From Yamagishiella unicocca (taxonomy: Eukaryota > Chlorophyta > Chlorophyceae > Chlamydomonadales > Volvocaceae), in NCBI GenBank assembly GCA_003116995.1, contig BDSL01000006.1, positions 2,012,501-2,076,500 of the forward strand: DNA of 64,000 nucleotides, in the 5' to 3' direction. Of this stretch, positions 12,112-23,576 are shown piece by piece (position 1 is the first letter of the stretch; the number at the start of each line of letters is the position of its first letter). Under the pieces are notes generated by a model that was not told the origin of the DNA, searched no databases, and worked only from the letters and a program-made list of their open reading frames with translations. The position numbers and the translations under genes are program-made.

Positions 12112-15100
12112 ATGGAAGATACTGCGATGGATGATGCTGAGCGTTGGCGGGACCTGGACCTGCTGCTTACTCGGCCCGGAAGGCTAGTTGGGCCCGGCTT
12201 TGAGCCTTGCCCCGAACTGAGAGCATTTTTGCAAAGTCCGGATTGCCGCGTGCTATGCGTGGGCGCTGGAGGCCTGGGCTGCGAGATCCTGAAGGACCTG
12301 GCGCTGTCGGGCGTCGTGAACATAGATGTCATCGACATGGACACAATAGACGTCTCCAATCTCAATCGGCAATTCCTGTTCAGGTGCGAATAGCAGCGAA
12401 CGGGCGCCATACCCGCATGACATGGTGGGATCTGTCGCGCTGTGTGACACACATCGCATTCGGCCCGAAATCCACAAAGTACATTGCACGTCAAATCCAA
12501 TGGCGTAGGGGGGGGTGACGGTTCGATACCACATGTCACGGCCGGCCCTAAAGGTGTAGGCCGGCGGCGTCAACACCGAACCCGTTAGGCCCTGAACGCC
12601 GTGAATTCAGGAACTGGGTCGGCGGGGTCCACAAAAGCACGCACACGGGCGATATGTACGGGGCCAGCCTGCGTTCCGCTGCCGCTCCGGCAGCGGCGAG
12701 ATTGGCGTTGAGCTGTCCGCAACCCAACCGAACCGTGACTCATGGCACGGTCGGGCCTGCACTGGTGCCCACTGTCGCCCGGCGCCCTCCTCCGTCTCCG
12801 GTCTACGCCGGTATGGCCACCAGGTGTCGCCACGAGCTGTTTCTCCCAGCAGCTGCCATGCCATCCGCCAGGCGTCTCTGGCCCCACCTCATGCCCCCCC
12901 CTGCTGGCACCACCTGCACTGCAGCCCACCGCGCGTACACACCCCCGGCTCGGGGGGCCCGCAGCACCACTCGCCAGCCAAACACCACCCGGGGCCCGCA
13001 ACTCCCGCCCTCTCTTACCAGCCCCTCCCGCACCGCTCACCCAGCCCAGCCCCTGCCCTGCACCAGGGTTTCCTCCTCCTCACCTTCCCCCGCCAAACCC
13101 GCCAAACCCGCTAAACCCGCCAAAGCCGCCAAAGCCGCCAAACCCACCACACGGCACCCCCCCGAATGTCTGCCCCACACGGGTTTTTCTTCGTAGACGG
13201 GTTTTCCTTGCGCTCCCCCCCTAAGGATCAGCTACACTTCCCATGTGGAGTAACCGTTTCTCTTCTGTACCCCCCAGGATGAAGGACGTGGGCCAGCCCA
13301 AGGCCACTGTGGCCGCCGAGCGCATCAACTCGCGGGTGCCCGGGGTGCGGGTGACGCCGCACTTCGGCCGCATCGAGGACCAGGCGGCGGACTGGTACCG
13401 GGCCTTCTCGATCATCATACTGGGGCTGGACTCGCTAGAGGTGCGGCGCGGGGGAAGATGTTGGGGTTTTAGGGGCGTCATCTTTTGTTGGGGGGTGGGG
13501 GGGTTAAGAGTGTGTGAGAAGGAGAGGGCCAGGACAGGCAAGCGGTGGGGGGGGGGGAAATCAAAGAGGTTGGAATAGGCCGAGAAGGGGAGCGGTGGCA
13601 GCGCGAGAGGCTGGCTCGGGCGGCGTGCCGTAAATAGGTCGCCGGGGGCAACGAGGTACGTGATGGACTTGATCGGGTGATGGTGGCCCGTGGGTCGCTT
13701 TGACAGGGACTCCCTGTGTGTTTGGCCTGCACTTTCCCCCACCCCGACCCCCGACCCCCATCCTCCTTGTAGGCCCGGCGCTACATGAACTCAGTGGTGT
13801 GCGGCTTCTTGGGTGGGTGGAGCGCGTGCAGGCGGTGGAGGGGGGAAGCGGTTAAGAGGGCGAGACGGTGGGAGGGGCCGAGCACGGTGAACGGGTCGGT
13901 GGTCAGGGTCCCCAGAGGGCCAAGCCGACCCAGGGTTCGGGGTGGGCACAAGCAGCATTACTAATACGAGCCCATCCACCCGCCCGCCTGCCAATGCCCA
14001 CGGGCGCCACCACCATGGCCGCTATCGCGAGTAGGCAGCACCATCACCCCCAGGATCCAGGATCCAGATCCAGGATCCACATCCCAGCGCCCCGCGCCGC
14101 GCACCCTGGCCCCCTTCCTGTGTCGTACAGAGTACGACGACAGCGGCCAGCCGGACCTCGCCACCGTGAAGCCCATGGTTGACGGCGGCACCGAGGGCTT
14201 CAAGGGTCACGCCCGCGTCATCCTGCCCGGCCACACGCCCTGCTTCGAGTGCACCTTGTGGCTCTTCCCGCCGCAAACCAAGTTCCCGCTGTGCACGCTG
14301 GCGGAGACGCCGCGGTGGGGTAATGGGTCGGTGGGGTAATGGGTCGGTGGGGTGACGGGTCGGTCGGGTGACGGGTCGGTGGGGTAATGGGTCGGTGTGG
14401 TGACGGGTCGGTGTGGGGCTGGTGAGGCAGTGGGGGGTGAGTCGGGGGATAATGGTTCGGGGAGCGATGGGCCGGGGGGCAATAATAGTGGGCCCGTGGT
14501 GGGCTCCGCCGCCGGTGGGCCCGTGTTTTGACGGGACTGGGGACCGCTTGGGGCGCGGTAAGCACCGTTCGTGCCACTCAAACCCTCTCCTCCCACCCCA
14601 CTTCCAAACACGCCTTCGGTTGTGGGGTGGCGAGACGATCCGGTTACACATGGCGGAGGGCAAACACTTTGCGTTTTGGGCCGAGGGGGGGCCCAGCGTC
14701 AGCGTCCACGTCCGACGCCCACTCCCCCATCACCGCCCCGTCCCTCGTCACGCTGACCTCGCCCTCCCAACCCCACGTCGTTCAGCCACTCCGTACCCCC
14801 CACCTCCCTACGTGGATTCGCGGATCTAATTTACCCCCCACCTCCCTCCCTGTAGCTCCCCAGCGCACTGCATCGAATACGTCCACCTCATCCTGTGGGG
14901 GCAGGTGCGGCCGACTACAGGGAGGGACGGGCGCCCGGCTGCAGGGAGGGTTCCGAGCAAGAACCGTGGATACGAGAAAACCCGTTGGGCCGCAGGGAGG
15001 GAGGGGCGGCCGGCTGCAGGGAGGGACGGGCGCCCGACCTCCCGCCGGTCCCAAACGGAACCGCCAAACCCCCCCCTCCGCGGCAGGTGCGGCCCGGCGA

Positions 15101-17240
15101 GGAGTTCGACACCGACAACGAGGAGCACATGAAGTGGGTGTACGAGCATGCAGCGGCGCGCGCAAAACAGTACGGCATTAGTGTGAGTGGGCACGCGTGT
15201 TGTGTGGCGGGGTTTATGTGGCTCATTGGCGGGGGCAGGGGGGGCTTGTGGCGGCGGTGGACGACTGGGGGCACCAAGGACACAGTATGGCCACCCCAGG
15301 GGCGGGGTCGGAGCGGGTCGGGGCAGGTCGGGGCGGGTCGGGGCAGGTCGGGGCAGGTCGGGGCAGGTCGGGGCAGGTCGGGGCAGGTCGGGGCAGGTCG
15401 GGGCAGGTCGGGGCGGGTCGGGGCAGGTCGGGGCAGGCAATGTGCCCCGGCGCTGTTACTGGTCCCGGACACGGCAGCTCGCATGTACTCGCATGTACGG
15501 ATGTCTGTGTGCCGCGACCAGTCCAGGGAGGGGGTGCCACCAGCAGTACTACTGTGGGCCGCCACCAGTACCGCTCCAGGGAGGGCGCCACCACTTGCTG
15601 CCCGAAGAGTCGACCGGTCAAGGGTACAAGAGGGTGCGCATGACGTGTCTCCGGTAACACGCGGCGCGCGACACGCACGTATGGTCGCCACTTTCGCTCT
15701 CCCCCTCCCGCCTCCCCCTCCCGCCTCCCCCTCCCGTCTTCCCTTCTCCCTCCCCACCTCCCCACCTCCCTCCCCCCCCGCAGGGTGTTACGTTCCAGCT
15801 GACTCAGGGCGTCGTCAAGAACATCATCCCCGCCATCGCCTCCACCAACGCCATCATCTCCGCGCAGTGCGTCCTGGAGGCGCTCAAGACGCTCACCTGC
15901 TTCTCCACCGGACTGGACAACTACATGATGTGGGTCGGAGCAGGGGCGTGAGGGGGGAAGGGAAGGGAAGGCATGCCCGCCAGCGGGAAAGGGAAGGGAA
16001 GGGATGCCCGCCAGTGGGGGAAGGGAAGGGATGCCCACCACCGGGGGAAGGGAAGGGAAGGGAAGCGGGCGGTCAGGGGTTTCATGCGTCTGTCCAGGGA
16101 GGGGTGCCGTACCTTTTTTCCTTGGAGCCACCAGAGTTTGTTCATGTTAACCGTAGCTGGTCGGCTGGCTGGCTGGTAGGAGTCGCTGGCACCTTGCAAC
16201 GGTAGTAGGGGCCTGGAGGTACCAGGCAACCTCACGGGTCTGGAGACAGCGGTATTGGCTTTTGCTGATTTGCTCCCGTCCTTGGTTTGGGTTTTGGCTG
16301 AGTGGGGTGCCCTGTCGCACCCTTTCAAGCCAGGTCGTTGAAACACTACTGCACTGTACTGTGCTGTACGGCTCCGCGACCGGCCCCCGTAGGTACGTCG
16401 GGAGTACGGGGCTGTACACCCACACGGCCAAGTACGAGAAGGACATGAGCTGTCCCGTGTGCAGTGCGGGAGTGCCCGTGGAGGTGGACCCGGACGCCAC
16501 GCTGCAGCAGGTACGACACGTACGACGCGTACGACAAAAGGCGCGCGTGTCATCATGCGGCGCGTGGGTGTGTGTGCCTGTGTGATGCACGATGGCCCTC
16601 AAGCTCGCTCGCGTGCCGCCGGAGCTGTCGCGGCTGACTGCAGCGGTCAAGAAGCACACGGCATCCCTCCTCGGCCCAGGAGAAGCTACCAGGGCATGGT
16701 CCTGAAAGACCAGAACGAAGTCATGAAGGCTGCATTGCTTCCCTGTCGCGCAATACTGGACGCTGAGCATCGCATCCTTCATCACCTCGTTCTCGTCCTT
16801 CAGGATCACGGTCTGGTAGCCTGCTAGCTTGCCAGCATGATCGCGACGTATGGTAGGCGACTAGGTAGTACCTTCGACACCGCGCTAACTCCGCTAAGCA
16901 GGACATCCAGAAATGTCAGCGCGCCTACGACCCCCCCCCACTGTTCTCTCCCTCCTTGTCTGCCTCCTCTCTCCCTCCATCCGGGCTGCCCGCTGTCCAG
17001 TTCATCGACCAGCTCCGAGCCGCCACCTCCCTGGGCAAGAACCTCTCAGCACCCTCCGTCAGCTACGGCGCCGCCAACCTGTACGCTCGCGGCGTCTTCG
17101 AGGCCGAGACGGCGCCCAACCTGGTGCGCCGCATGGCGGACCTGGTGCCGGACGACGGCGCCGTACTAACGGTCAACGACAAACGGCTGCACGGGCCCAT
17201 GCGCGTGCGCGTGCGCTATGGCTCCCGCATGACGGCCTGA
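12112..17240 (+). CDS. UBA3: NEDD8-activating enzyme E1 catalytic subunit (UBA3/ECR1), 9 exons
   Basis: Exons: 12112-12383, 13278-13440, 13773-13812, 14131-14314, 14856-14904, 15087-15182, 15784-15929, 16393-16510, 17001-17240; 1,308 nt, 435 aa, close to the usual UBA3 length. UBA3 pairs with AXR1/APPBP1 to adenylate NEDD8 (RUB) and pass it to UBC12 for cullin modification. Visible landmarks are the nucleotide-binding GAGGLGCE (51-58), [16 protein letters not shown], the [19 protein letters not shown] segment, the catalytic cysteine C213 in [10 protein letters not shown], and two zinc-binding CxxC pairs (CFEC 196-199 and CPVC 337-340). RLTQGVVK- and ASTNA-type motifs are present as QLTQGVVKN and ASTNAIIS. 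A short ubiquitin-fold domain that recruits the E2 closes the protein. Introns carry several simple repeats. No key residue is missing. Confidence 0.96.
14315..14460. repeat. Tandem repeat in UBA3 intron 4
   Basis: Imperfect tandem units of the type GGTCGGTGGGGTAATG and GGTCGGTGTGGTGACG start at the exon 4 donor itself. Intronic and G-rich on the transcribed-sense strand. Confidence 0.75.
15305..15437. repeat. 10-bp minisatellite GGGCAGGTCG in UBA3 intron 6
   Basis: About thirteen copies of a 10-mer (GGGCAGGTCG, with some GGGCGGGTCG) lie in the intron between exons 6 and 7. The cytosine-rich strand gives a long but meaningless open frame of Pro/Asp/Arg repeats. Confidence 0.9.
16685..16820. 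repeat. Imperfect inverted repeat in UBA3 intron 8
   Basis: The left arm 16685-16729 and the reverse complement of the right arm 16776-16820 match at about 37 of 45 positions, around a 46-nt loop. Read outward, both arms encode similar peptides (left [11 protein letters not shown], right strand [11 protein letters not shown]), and differences include third codon positions. This suggests two diverged copies of a coding fragment in head-to-head orientation. The RNA could fold as a long hairpin. Confidence 0.75.
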
Positions 17241-18842
17241 GCGGGGGAGGGGGGGTCAGTCGGTCAGGCGGGCAGGCGCCGGTGTCGGTGCGTGTCTTGG
17301 TGTCGGTGACTGGCTCGGCGTCGATGTCGGGAGTAAGGGTTAGGGCAGGCCGCATGGGCAGTGCAGCAGTGCAGCATGTCGCAAGCAAGGGGTACTTGGA
17401 AGGCTGGCTTGCAGGATGATGTATGACACCGGAATCTTGTTGCCAACCGATAACAAACAAACGAACGAACCATCCAAACGAACAACCGAACGAACGCAGG
17501 AGTAGGGGCGCTGTATGTGCGGCGGTTGGGTCCAGCTGGGCGTCGCATAGGGCCCTGGTGGCGGGCCGGCGCGTGATGCCTGGTCGGCGACCTGCGCTGC
17601 GGCCCGAGGAGCGGGAGGAAGGGCGGTGGCAAGCATAGTCGGGAATGGAGTTGGCTAGCATCGGGCTGAGAGCAGGGCAGGGCGGGGGCACGGGCGGGGC
17701 ACGGGCGGGGGCAGGGGCGGGGGCAGGGGCACGGGCGGGGCACGGGCGGGCAGCAGTACAGGTGTAGTTGGCCGCATGTATTGATAGTGCGCATATCGGG
17801 AAAGCGGGCAGGCCGGTGGGGCTGTGGCGCGGGGCCGCGTGCAGTGGCGGCACCCGCGGGGAAAGTAAGTGGTGGACGTCAGCGGACAAAGTACGAACGA
17901 TGTGTACGACGTGTCCGTACGACCAACCGTGTAACATCCGAGGCCATGGCGGACCGGGCTGCCGCTGGTGATGATGCTGATGATGGGACGGGGGATTAGA
18001 TGGCGGACTGGCGGCGAAGTGAGCGCTGTCGGTGGATATTCGACATGTGGTTCGACGCGTAGCCTTGGCTGCTGATGCCGCGATGTTTAGCACTTTGCAT
18101 TTTGGAGGCTGCCGCCCTCTGCTGCTCTTTGTCGCCTCTGTTGTCCGGCGCCGCCCTCTGCTGCCCTCTGCTGCAGGCAATTGGGCTTGATTAGACTCGT
18201 GCACGCTGGCTTCCATCCAGCGACCTTACGGGACGGCCGCCAGGTGAGGCCGAGTGAGGGCATGTAACGAAACGCCGGGCGCAGCGCCCTGTAATCGAGA
18301 AGCGGACGATACGCACCTCGACATTGCCAACATAAGCGATGATATCCTTCTTAGCGTTCACCGGCAGCAGACTACGAAGCATTTTGAACGGAAGTAAACA
18401 TAAGCGACATTTTCTGTTCCATGTGCTGCAACACAATTGTTTCTAAAGCGGGTGCCGCCCTAGAACGGTACTACTCCTACCGGGCGCGACCGAGACTCCG
18501 TGACCATCCAGTAGCGCTTCACCGATCAGGGTGGACCTCGACAGGTGGCGGAGTCGCTAAGGACTGACTCCTGTGCTCAATCGTAAGCCCGAGGAATGCC
18601 GACCGCGGCGCCCCAGCGCTACTTGCGGGCGTGCGGGTCAATTCCGTGCTAGCGACCCCCGGGGCGTTGATTGCGCCGAGCTGAGTACGGCGCTGGTGAA
18701 GTCATCCCCATGAGGGCCGCGCGGGCGCTGCGAGGATTTAGGCCGCACCCGCAGCCGAAATTGTTAGATAAAATTCCTACTTTGCGCTGCACCTTGAAGC
18801 TTTTTTCAGCTCTTCGTCTGTAAAAATCCTCCTCCCTCGCGT
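17241..18842. other. UBA3 3' UTR and intergenic region, with a possible minus-strand first exon
   Basis: Contains GC-rich direct repeats at 17690-17755 (CGGGCGGGGCA units). On the minus strand an ATG at 18382 opens 66 nt (to 18317) encoding MLRSLLPVNAKKDIIAYVGN and two further residues, followed by a donor-like GTGCGT. No convincing second exon at normal intron distance was found, so it is only a candidate. Nothing else recognisable. Confidence 0.35.
17930..17934 (+). promoter_or_regulatory. Candidate UBA3 polyadenylation signal TGTAA
   Basis: The first TGTAA I noticed downstream of the UBA3 stop, about 690 nt away. It matches the volvocine signal but there is no transcript evidence. Confidence 0.4.
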
Positions 18843-18850
18843 TATATAAC
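18843..18850 (+). promoter_or_regulatory. TATA-like element of the 18.9-kb gene
   Basis: TATATAAC lies about 45 bp upstream of the ATG at 18892, in plus orientation. If it is the TATA box, the 5' UTR is very short (about 15-25 nt). Confidence 0.5.
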
Positions 18851-18891
18851 AAGCCCACACGCTGACTCTGAACGGTTCCGCAGCAGCCATC

Positions 18892-21372
18892 ATGGCCGTC
18901 ACCGACACGATCTCGCCGCTTTCGCGCCCGATCTACGACCGCAAGTACGCCGCCCTCAAGCGCTTCTCCTGGCCATGGCGAATGCTGGCCACCTACACGA
19001 GCTTCATGACCTGGTGAGCCAGCGACGGAACCCGTAAGCGCAAGCGCCGCCGCCACCCGTAAACCTGCAGGGCGGGGGATTCGCGGTACTTCTAGTCTTG
19101 GCTATCGCAGCTGCCTGAGCTACATTGCTGTTGTAGTCAGGCGACTGCTGCCTGCGCGCCGAGGTTTGCTGCGCCCGCTGCGGCTTGCTTGCCGCGCTTC
19201 TTCGCTCGTCCCGCGGTGACGCAGCGGCGAACCTTCCCCTACTTGCGGCCTGATGAAAAATGACGCGCAGATGGGAAGTTGCGCTGCCTTGCATCGCTAC
19301 CAAAACAAAATGCGTTATTTTGTTTGGCCAAGGGCGTGCACCAGCGGGACCGGACCTGCATGCTGGCCCGCGGGTCGCGCGATCCTACCCTTCCCCACCC
19401 CAAGCGGCAAGCGCGCGCACACACATGCGCTGCTTGCCTTGCCGCCGAGCGGGGCAGCAAGCCGGCAGCACTCGGGATGCTCTTCAATGTGCTGTACCTA
19501 GCGGCACTCAACTGCCCCCTTACTCCCCTGCCGCCCGGTCGCCCCCACGCGCCTTCCTTGGTCGAACCACAGGCTGGCGTCCACGCCCTGGCTCATGGTT
19601 CGCTCCGTCGCACCACACAACCTGCAGGTATGTATTATCATTATTATTATATTGTATCGCCGTTCATCGTTTTGGACGCGGTTTAGCGCGTGCAGCACCC
19701 AATGTCGGCTCCAGTCGACTCGGCCGTGCTCGCCTTCTTTCCTAGTCAGCCACATTGTGCAAGGGAGCCGTACAGCCGTTAGTCATGCCTTTGGAAGCTG
19801 CTGGATCATCGATTGTCCCGCGCCCGCGTTCCCTTAAGTTCGATCACAGCACTGCCATCTCTCTTATGGTTGCGCACTGGCCCTGCCCTGCCTCTCTCCC
19901 TCCCTCCGTTTCCTATGTCGTGCTACCGTGCCCCGCCAACCGGCCCTGCCCCCCCCCTTTCCCCCATCGCGCAGGACAACCTGGCGGAGATGGAGCGCGG
20001 CTGGCTAAACTTCGTGACACCCATCATCACCTTCGTGCAGGACACCACCTTCAAGGCGTTCAACATCGCAGACGCCACGGTGCGGTTGGAAGCGGTTGGA
20101 TGCGGTTGGATGCGGTTGGACGCGGTTGGACGCGGTTGCGGGTTGTGGGGTCGGTCGGCGCGGGTGTGGAGCTGGATCTCGGCAGGGGCTCCTGGCAGGA
20201 CCCTGGCCCTGGTGTTCTAGTTGTTGTAACGGTTACAGTGGGTTCCAGACCAAGAGGTGTTCTAGTGTGTATTCCCTCGCCCGAACCGTCCGCCCCGAAT
20301 CCCGTAGCCACCGCGCCCTGGTTCCGCCTGCGACGGCGCCCCACGACCCCGTCCACCCGCAGTCCGACTGGGCCATCAACACCGCGCGGCACATCTACCA
20401 GAACAACCTCAAGGGCTTCGAGCACACCTTCGAGAACACGCTGCGTAACGTGGAGCACCGCGTGCACATCCTCAAGGTGGGCACGTACGGCGCAAAGGAG
20501 CTGACCTAGCAAACCAACAGCGACGACGACTAGCGGACCCCCTTGCCTAGCTGCTGCTGGGCGGAGCGCGATAGCGCATACAGCCCTGCTCTCGTCCTGT
20601 TTCGCGTTAATTATTCCTGGCGTCCGAATTGCCGTTGCAGTTGCCGTTGCAGTTGCCGTTGCAGTTGCCGTTGCAGTTGCAGTTGCCGTTGCAGTTGCCG
20701 TTGCAGTTGCCGTTGCAGTTGCCGTTGCAATTGCAGTTGCCGTTGCAGTTGCCGTTGCAGTTGCCGTTGCAGCTTGCCGTTGCAGTTGCAGTTGCTGTTG
20801 CAGTTGCCGCTGCAGTTGCCGCTGCAGTTGCCGCTGCAGTTGCCGCTGCAGTTGCCGCTGCAGTTGCCGTTGCAGTTGCTGTTGCAGCTGCCGTTGCAGC
20901 TGCCGTTGCAGCTGCCGTTGCAGCTGCCGTTGGAGCTGCCGTTGCAGTTGCCGTTGCAGTTGCGGTTGCAGTTGCCGTTGCAGTTGCCGTCTTGACTGCT
21001 GTTGCGGTTGCCGCGCCGCGCCCCTATGCCAGAAGTGCGTCATTCGCGCGGGCGTGGGATTCACGCCCCGTGAAATGGCAAAGCCAGTGGCCCTGCTCTT
21101 GCCGACGCCTGCTGAAAGGGTTGCTCCCGACCCCAGCCATCCTGCCTTTAGTCCATGTTACCGGTACCGCATTCGCCTTTGTCATTTGCCTTTTGTCATG
21201 TTCCCGGTACCGCATTTCCCGCCTTACTGATGCATCTGTCGTCCCGCGCTGAGCCACGCAGGACGAGGGGCTCAACGGTATCCCGAAGGCGCTGTCCTTC
21301 GACCTGCACGTCCCCCCTTCAGCCCACAAGTCGCCAATCACCAGCGTCCCCATCGAGAAGATGATGACGTAG
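18892..21372 (+). CDS. Unrecognised 168-residue protein (5 exons)
   Basis: Exons: 18892-19013, 19573-19627, 19975-20079, 20363-20476, 21262-21372; phases close, 507 nt. The product begins MAVTDTISPLSRPIYDRKYA, is rich in aromatic residues (SWPWRMLATYTSFMTW, STPWLMVRSVAPHN), has an amphipathic stretch (DNLAEMERGWLNFVTP, TTFKAFNIADAT) and a likely helical part (IYQNNLKGFEHTFENTL), and ends PITSVPIEKMMT. There is no signal peptide or clear transmembrane helix and I do not recognise the family. The short exons, canonical borders and an in-frame final exon just after a clean CAG support a real gene. If the GT at 20477 is not used, exon 4 would instead run to a stop at 20507-20509 (142 aa), so two C-termini are possible. 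The last intron is filled by a 12-bp minisatellite. Confidence 0.75.
20221..20255 (-). mobile_element. 35-bp tail-only retroposon copy with 10-bp target-site duplication
   Basis: In intron 3 of the 18.9-kb gene, GGTGTTCTAG occurs at 20211-20220 and again at 20256-20265. The 35 bp between them are the reverse complement of the 3' end of the family seen at 26.7, 34.6 and 60.6 kb (ending TGTAACCGTTACAACA). This is a nearly complete loss of the 5' part with a perfect duplication. Confidence 0.85.
20628..20993. repeat. 12-bp minisatellite (GTTGCAGTTGCC) in intron 4 of the 18.9-kb gene
   Basis: About thirty copies of a 12-mer of the type GCCGTTGCAGTT, with variants GCTGCAGTTGCC and GTTGCAGCTGCC grouped in blocks, which suggests local amplification of sub-variants. 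It gives artefactual open frames on both strands. Intronic if the five-exon model is right. Confidence 0.93.
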
Positions 21373-22271
21373 ATAGGCCACTCCCGAGTCCGTCGGAAGA
21401 AGCTAGCGATGTGGGTTGCTCGCGTGGGGTCCTATGTACGTTTCCCGCTTCAAGGCAGCGCGAAGGCAATGGGACGCGGGCAAGCTCCGACCGTGGCGGC
21501 TGGATGGGTTGCTTGGAGGGCAGACAAGCAATGCACCTGACTCTGGTTTAGCTCGCGTTACTTGCGGTAACCTGCCTCGGGCGGCCGCGGGGGGCGGCGA
21601 TGGCTGGAATAGGCTTCGCCTCTTGACTGCATGGATCGATAGTGCACTGCGTATGGCCTAGTGTGGCTATTTCCGAAGCAAGCAAGCATGGGGGCCTTGG
21701 CTTTGCGTGAAGGCTTAACGTGTGCTGTGAAGGCAGGTGGCGGCAAGGGGCTTACAAACATGACTGTGGCTCTGGGCGGTAGACGTCTCGAACGCAGCGG
21801 CAGGGCGGTCAGGATTCGCGAGCAAGGCCGTGCCAGGTTTTTCAAGGTGGATTGTCTGGTGACTTTAGCTGTCGTCTGTGCCGTTACCGCTTCCCATCGT
21901 CGGGAACCAGGAAACCGAGTTTGGAAAGGAAGTGGCGGAACGGTTGGTTTCGTTGCAATCACATTTAATTCTCGGCGGCGAGTGAACGCCGCATTTATTG
22001 GCGATTCGTGTACCGTCTGAGATGCGTGTAGGGTGCCCTAGCGTTAGTTCACGCCGTACCAAGACGGGCGGCGGGAAGCCTACCTACGACCGTTGTGACG
22101 ATGCCGTTGACGGTTGTTTCGTTCTCCGTCGTCCCATCTTGTGTGTGAAAGGTGGTATCGGCATGCCCTCTTTCCTGACTGCTGCGTGCGGCTTTTGGGG
22201 GATTAGCCGAAACCCGTTGATTGTGTTGTTGCGTGTGCATTCACCGCCGTCGGAAGATGCAGCTATTACTT

Positions 22272-22276
22272 TGTAA
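22272..22276 (+). promoter_or_regulatory. Candidate polyadenylation signal TGTAA of the 18.9-kb gene
   Basis: First TGTAA seen after the stop at 21372, about 900 nt downstream. The intervening sequence (21373-22271) shows no coding character and is the probable 3' UTR. Confidence 0.45.
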
Positions 22277-22289
22277 TGTGCTCAGCGTC

Positions 22290-23576
22290 CCAAGCCAGGA
22301 TGATGTACTGGACCCCGGACCGGTGGACTTGTCCTGGAGGAGGGCTAAAGTAGAAGGACGTGTTACAGTGGGCTGCAGAACAAAGGGCAGATAGAACGCA
22401 CATCGCACATCGATTGCCAGACGCTGAAGCAGACGACAGAGACAGAAACCCAGCCATCTCGGCTTGTGCTCGTCTTGGTGCAGCTACTCCAACGGCGCCC
22501 CTCGTTCTCCTCAGTAGCCTCCAAGCCTATCTCGTTGAGACACGGCAAGCCACAAGAAACCCAACAAGGGCTCAGGGGATAAACAGCGAGGGCGTGGATA
22601 TCAGGTCAAAAGGGCCCTTACAAGCAGTATAACAACCGTTGCCCAAGCAACCCCTCTCCCAAAGAACACAAGTGTGAGCCGCTAATGTTGACTGCAGGTA
22701 TTAAGGTCTTTCCCCTTCCATGAGATGAACTCTTCAGTCCCCGCCCCGGCGGCGGCGGTCACTTGGCGACCCGTGGGTCTACGCACGCGACCAAACCTGG
22801 GGCCGCAGCCGCCTATTTCGTTTATTAAACCGTCACTCCACTGTAACTACTGTTTTCATGCTTGTGCTTGACATCAGTGCATTCGCTGGAATGGTGCCGT
22901 TCGGGGGGCCTAGTCAGCGCGCAAGGATTGCCGTTGGCCTTAGTTTGTTTAAAACGTTTCTCCTGGACAGCCTGGACGCTGCGGATTGTATAGTGCAACA
23001 CTTAATGCCTAATAAATCGTTAGTATAGTGCTAAAAGGCGACTGCGGCTTAACTTCCTGTTCGCTTTAGTAGTTTCCAGGGATGGACGGCTTCTGGACCC
23101 AGTCGCACGCACCGCGCCTCCACTCGTGACCGATCTTTCGGAACCAGCAGCAGTAAAAAGATAGCAGCAGATTGCTGCAGGATCGAGCCTTATTCTGGCT
23201 GGCCGTAGCAGCGGCCGCCATCGCACCGCGACCGTCGGCACCAACCACACCACACCACCGTCGTTCTACCTCGTCACCCGCCAGATAGAGCGAAGCGCGG
23301 CAGGGTGAACATCGGCCGCAAATACAACAGCAGGATCGTCATCTGTACCAACAGTGGCCTCATGTCCTAGTTACGGATCACCCAGCCTACCCGCTTTTCG
23401 ATTATCGGCAACTAGCAGCAAGCCGCCGCAGCATCTAGTTGCTTGTTGTGACCACCTACGCACGCACCGCCGTGCAGCCAGCTAGCCATGTACACCTAAC
23501 CAGCCACACCAGCCGCACCAGCAGCAGGCCACACAGCTGTGACGAAGCAGCAGAGTGCAAGCGAGCTTGGATTTCG
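22290..23576. other. Intergenic region upstream of the TRP-like gene
   Basis: No exon or RNA gene recognised. It must contain the promoter and 5' UTR of the channel gene; no TATA box could be picked with confidence. The sequence is less GC-rich than the flanking genes. Confidence 0.4.

Noticed and set aside
15187..15657. Gly-Arg-rich frames over the 10-bp repeat as a coding gene
   Set aside because: They lie in UBA3 intron 6 and simply read the GGGCAGGTCG minisatellite.
17173..18216. 347-codon minus-strand frame over the UBA3 3' region
   Set aside because: Low-complexity Pro/Ala/Arg frame overlapping the UBA3 last exon; no homology or splice structure.
20628..21000. Repeat-encoded open frames on both strands at the 12-bp minisatellite
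   Set aside because: A 12-bp repeat keeps all frames open; the neighbouring exons splice across it.
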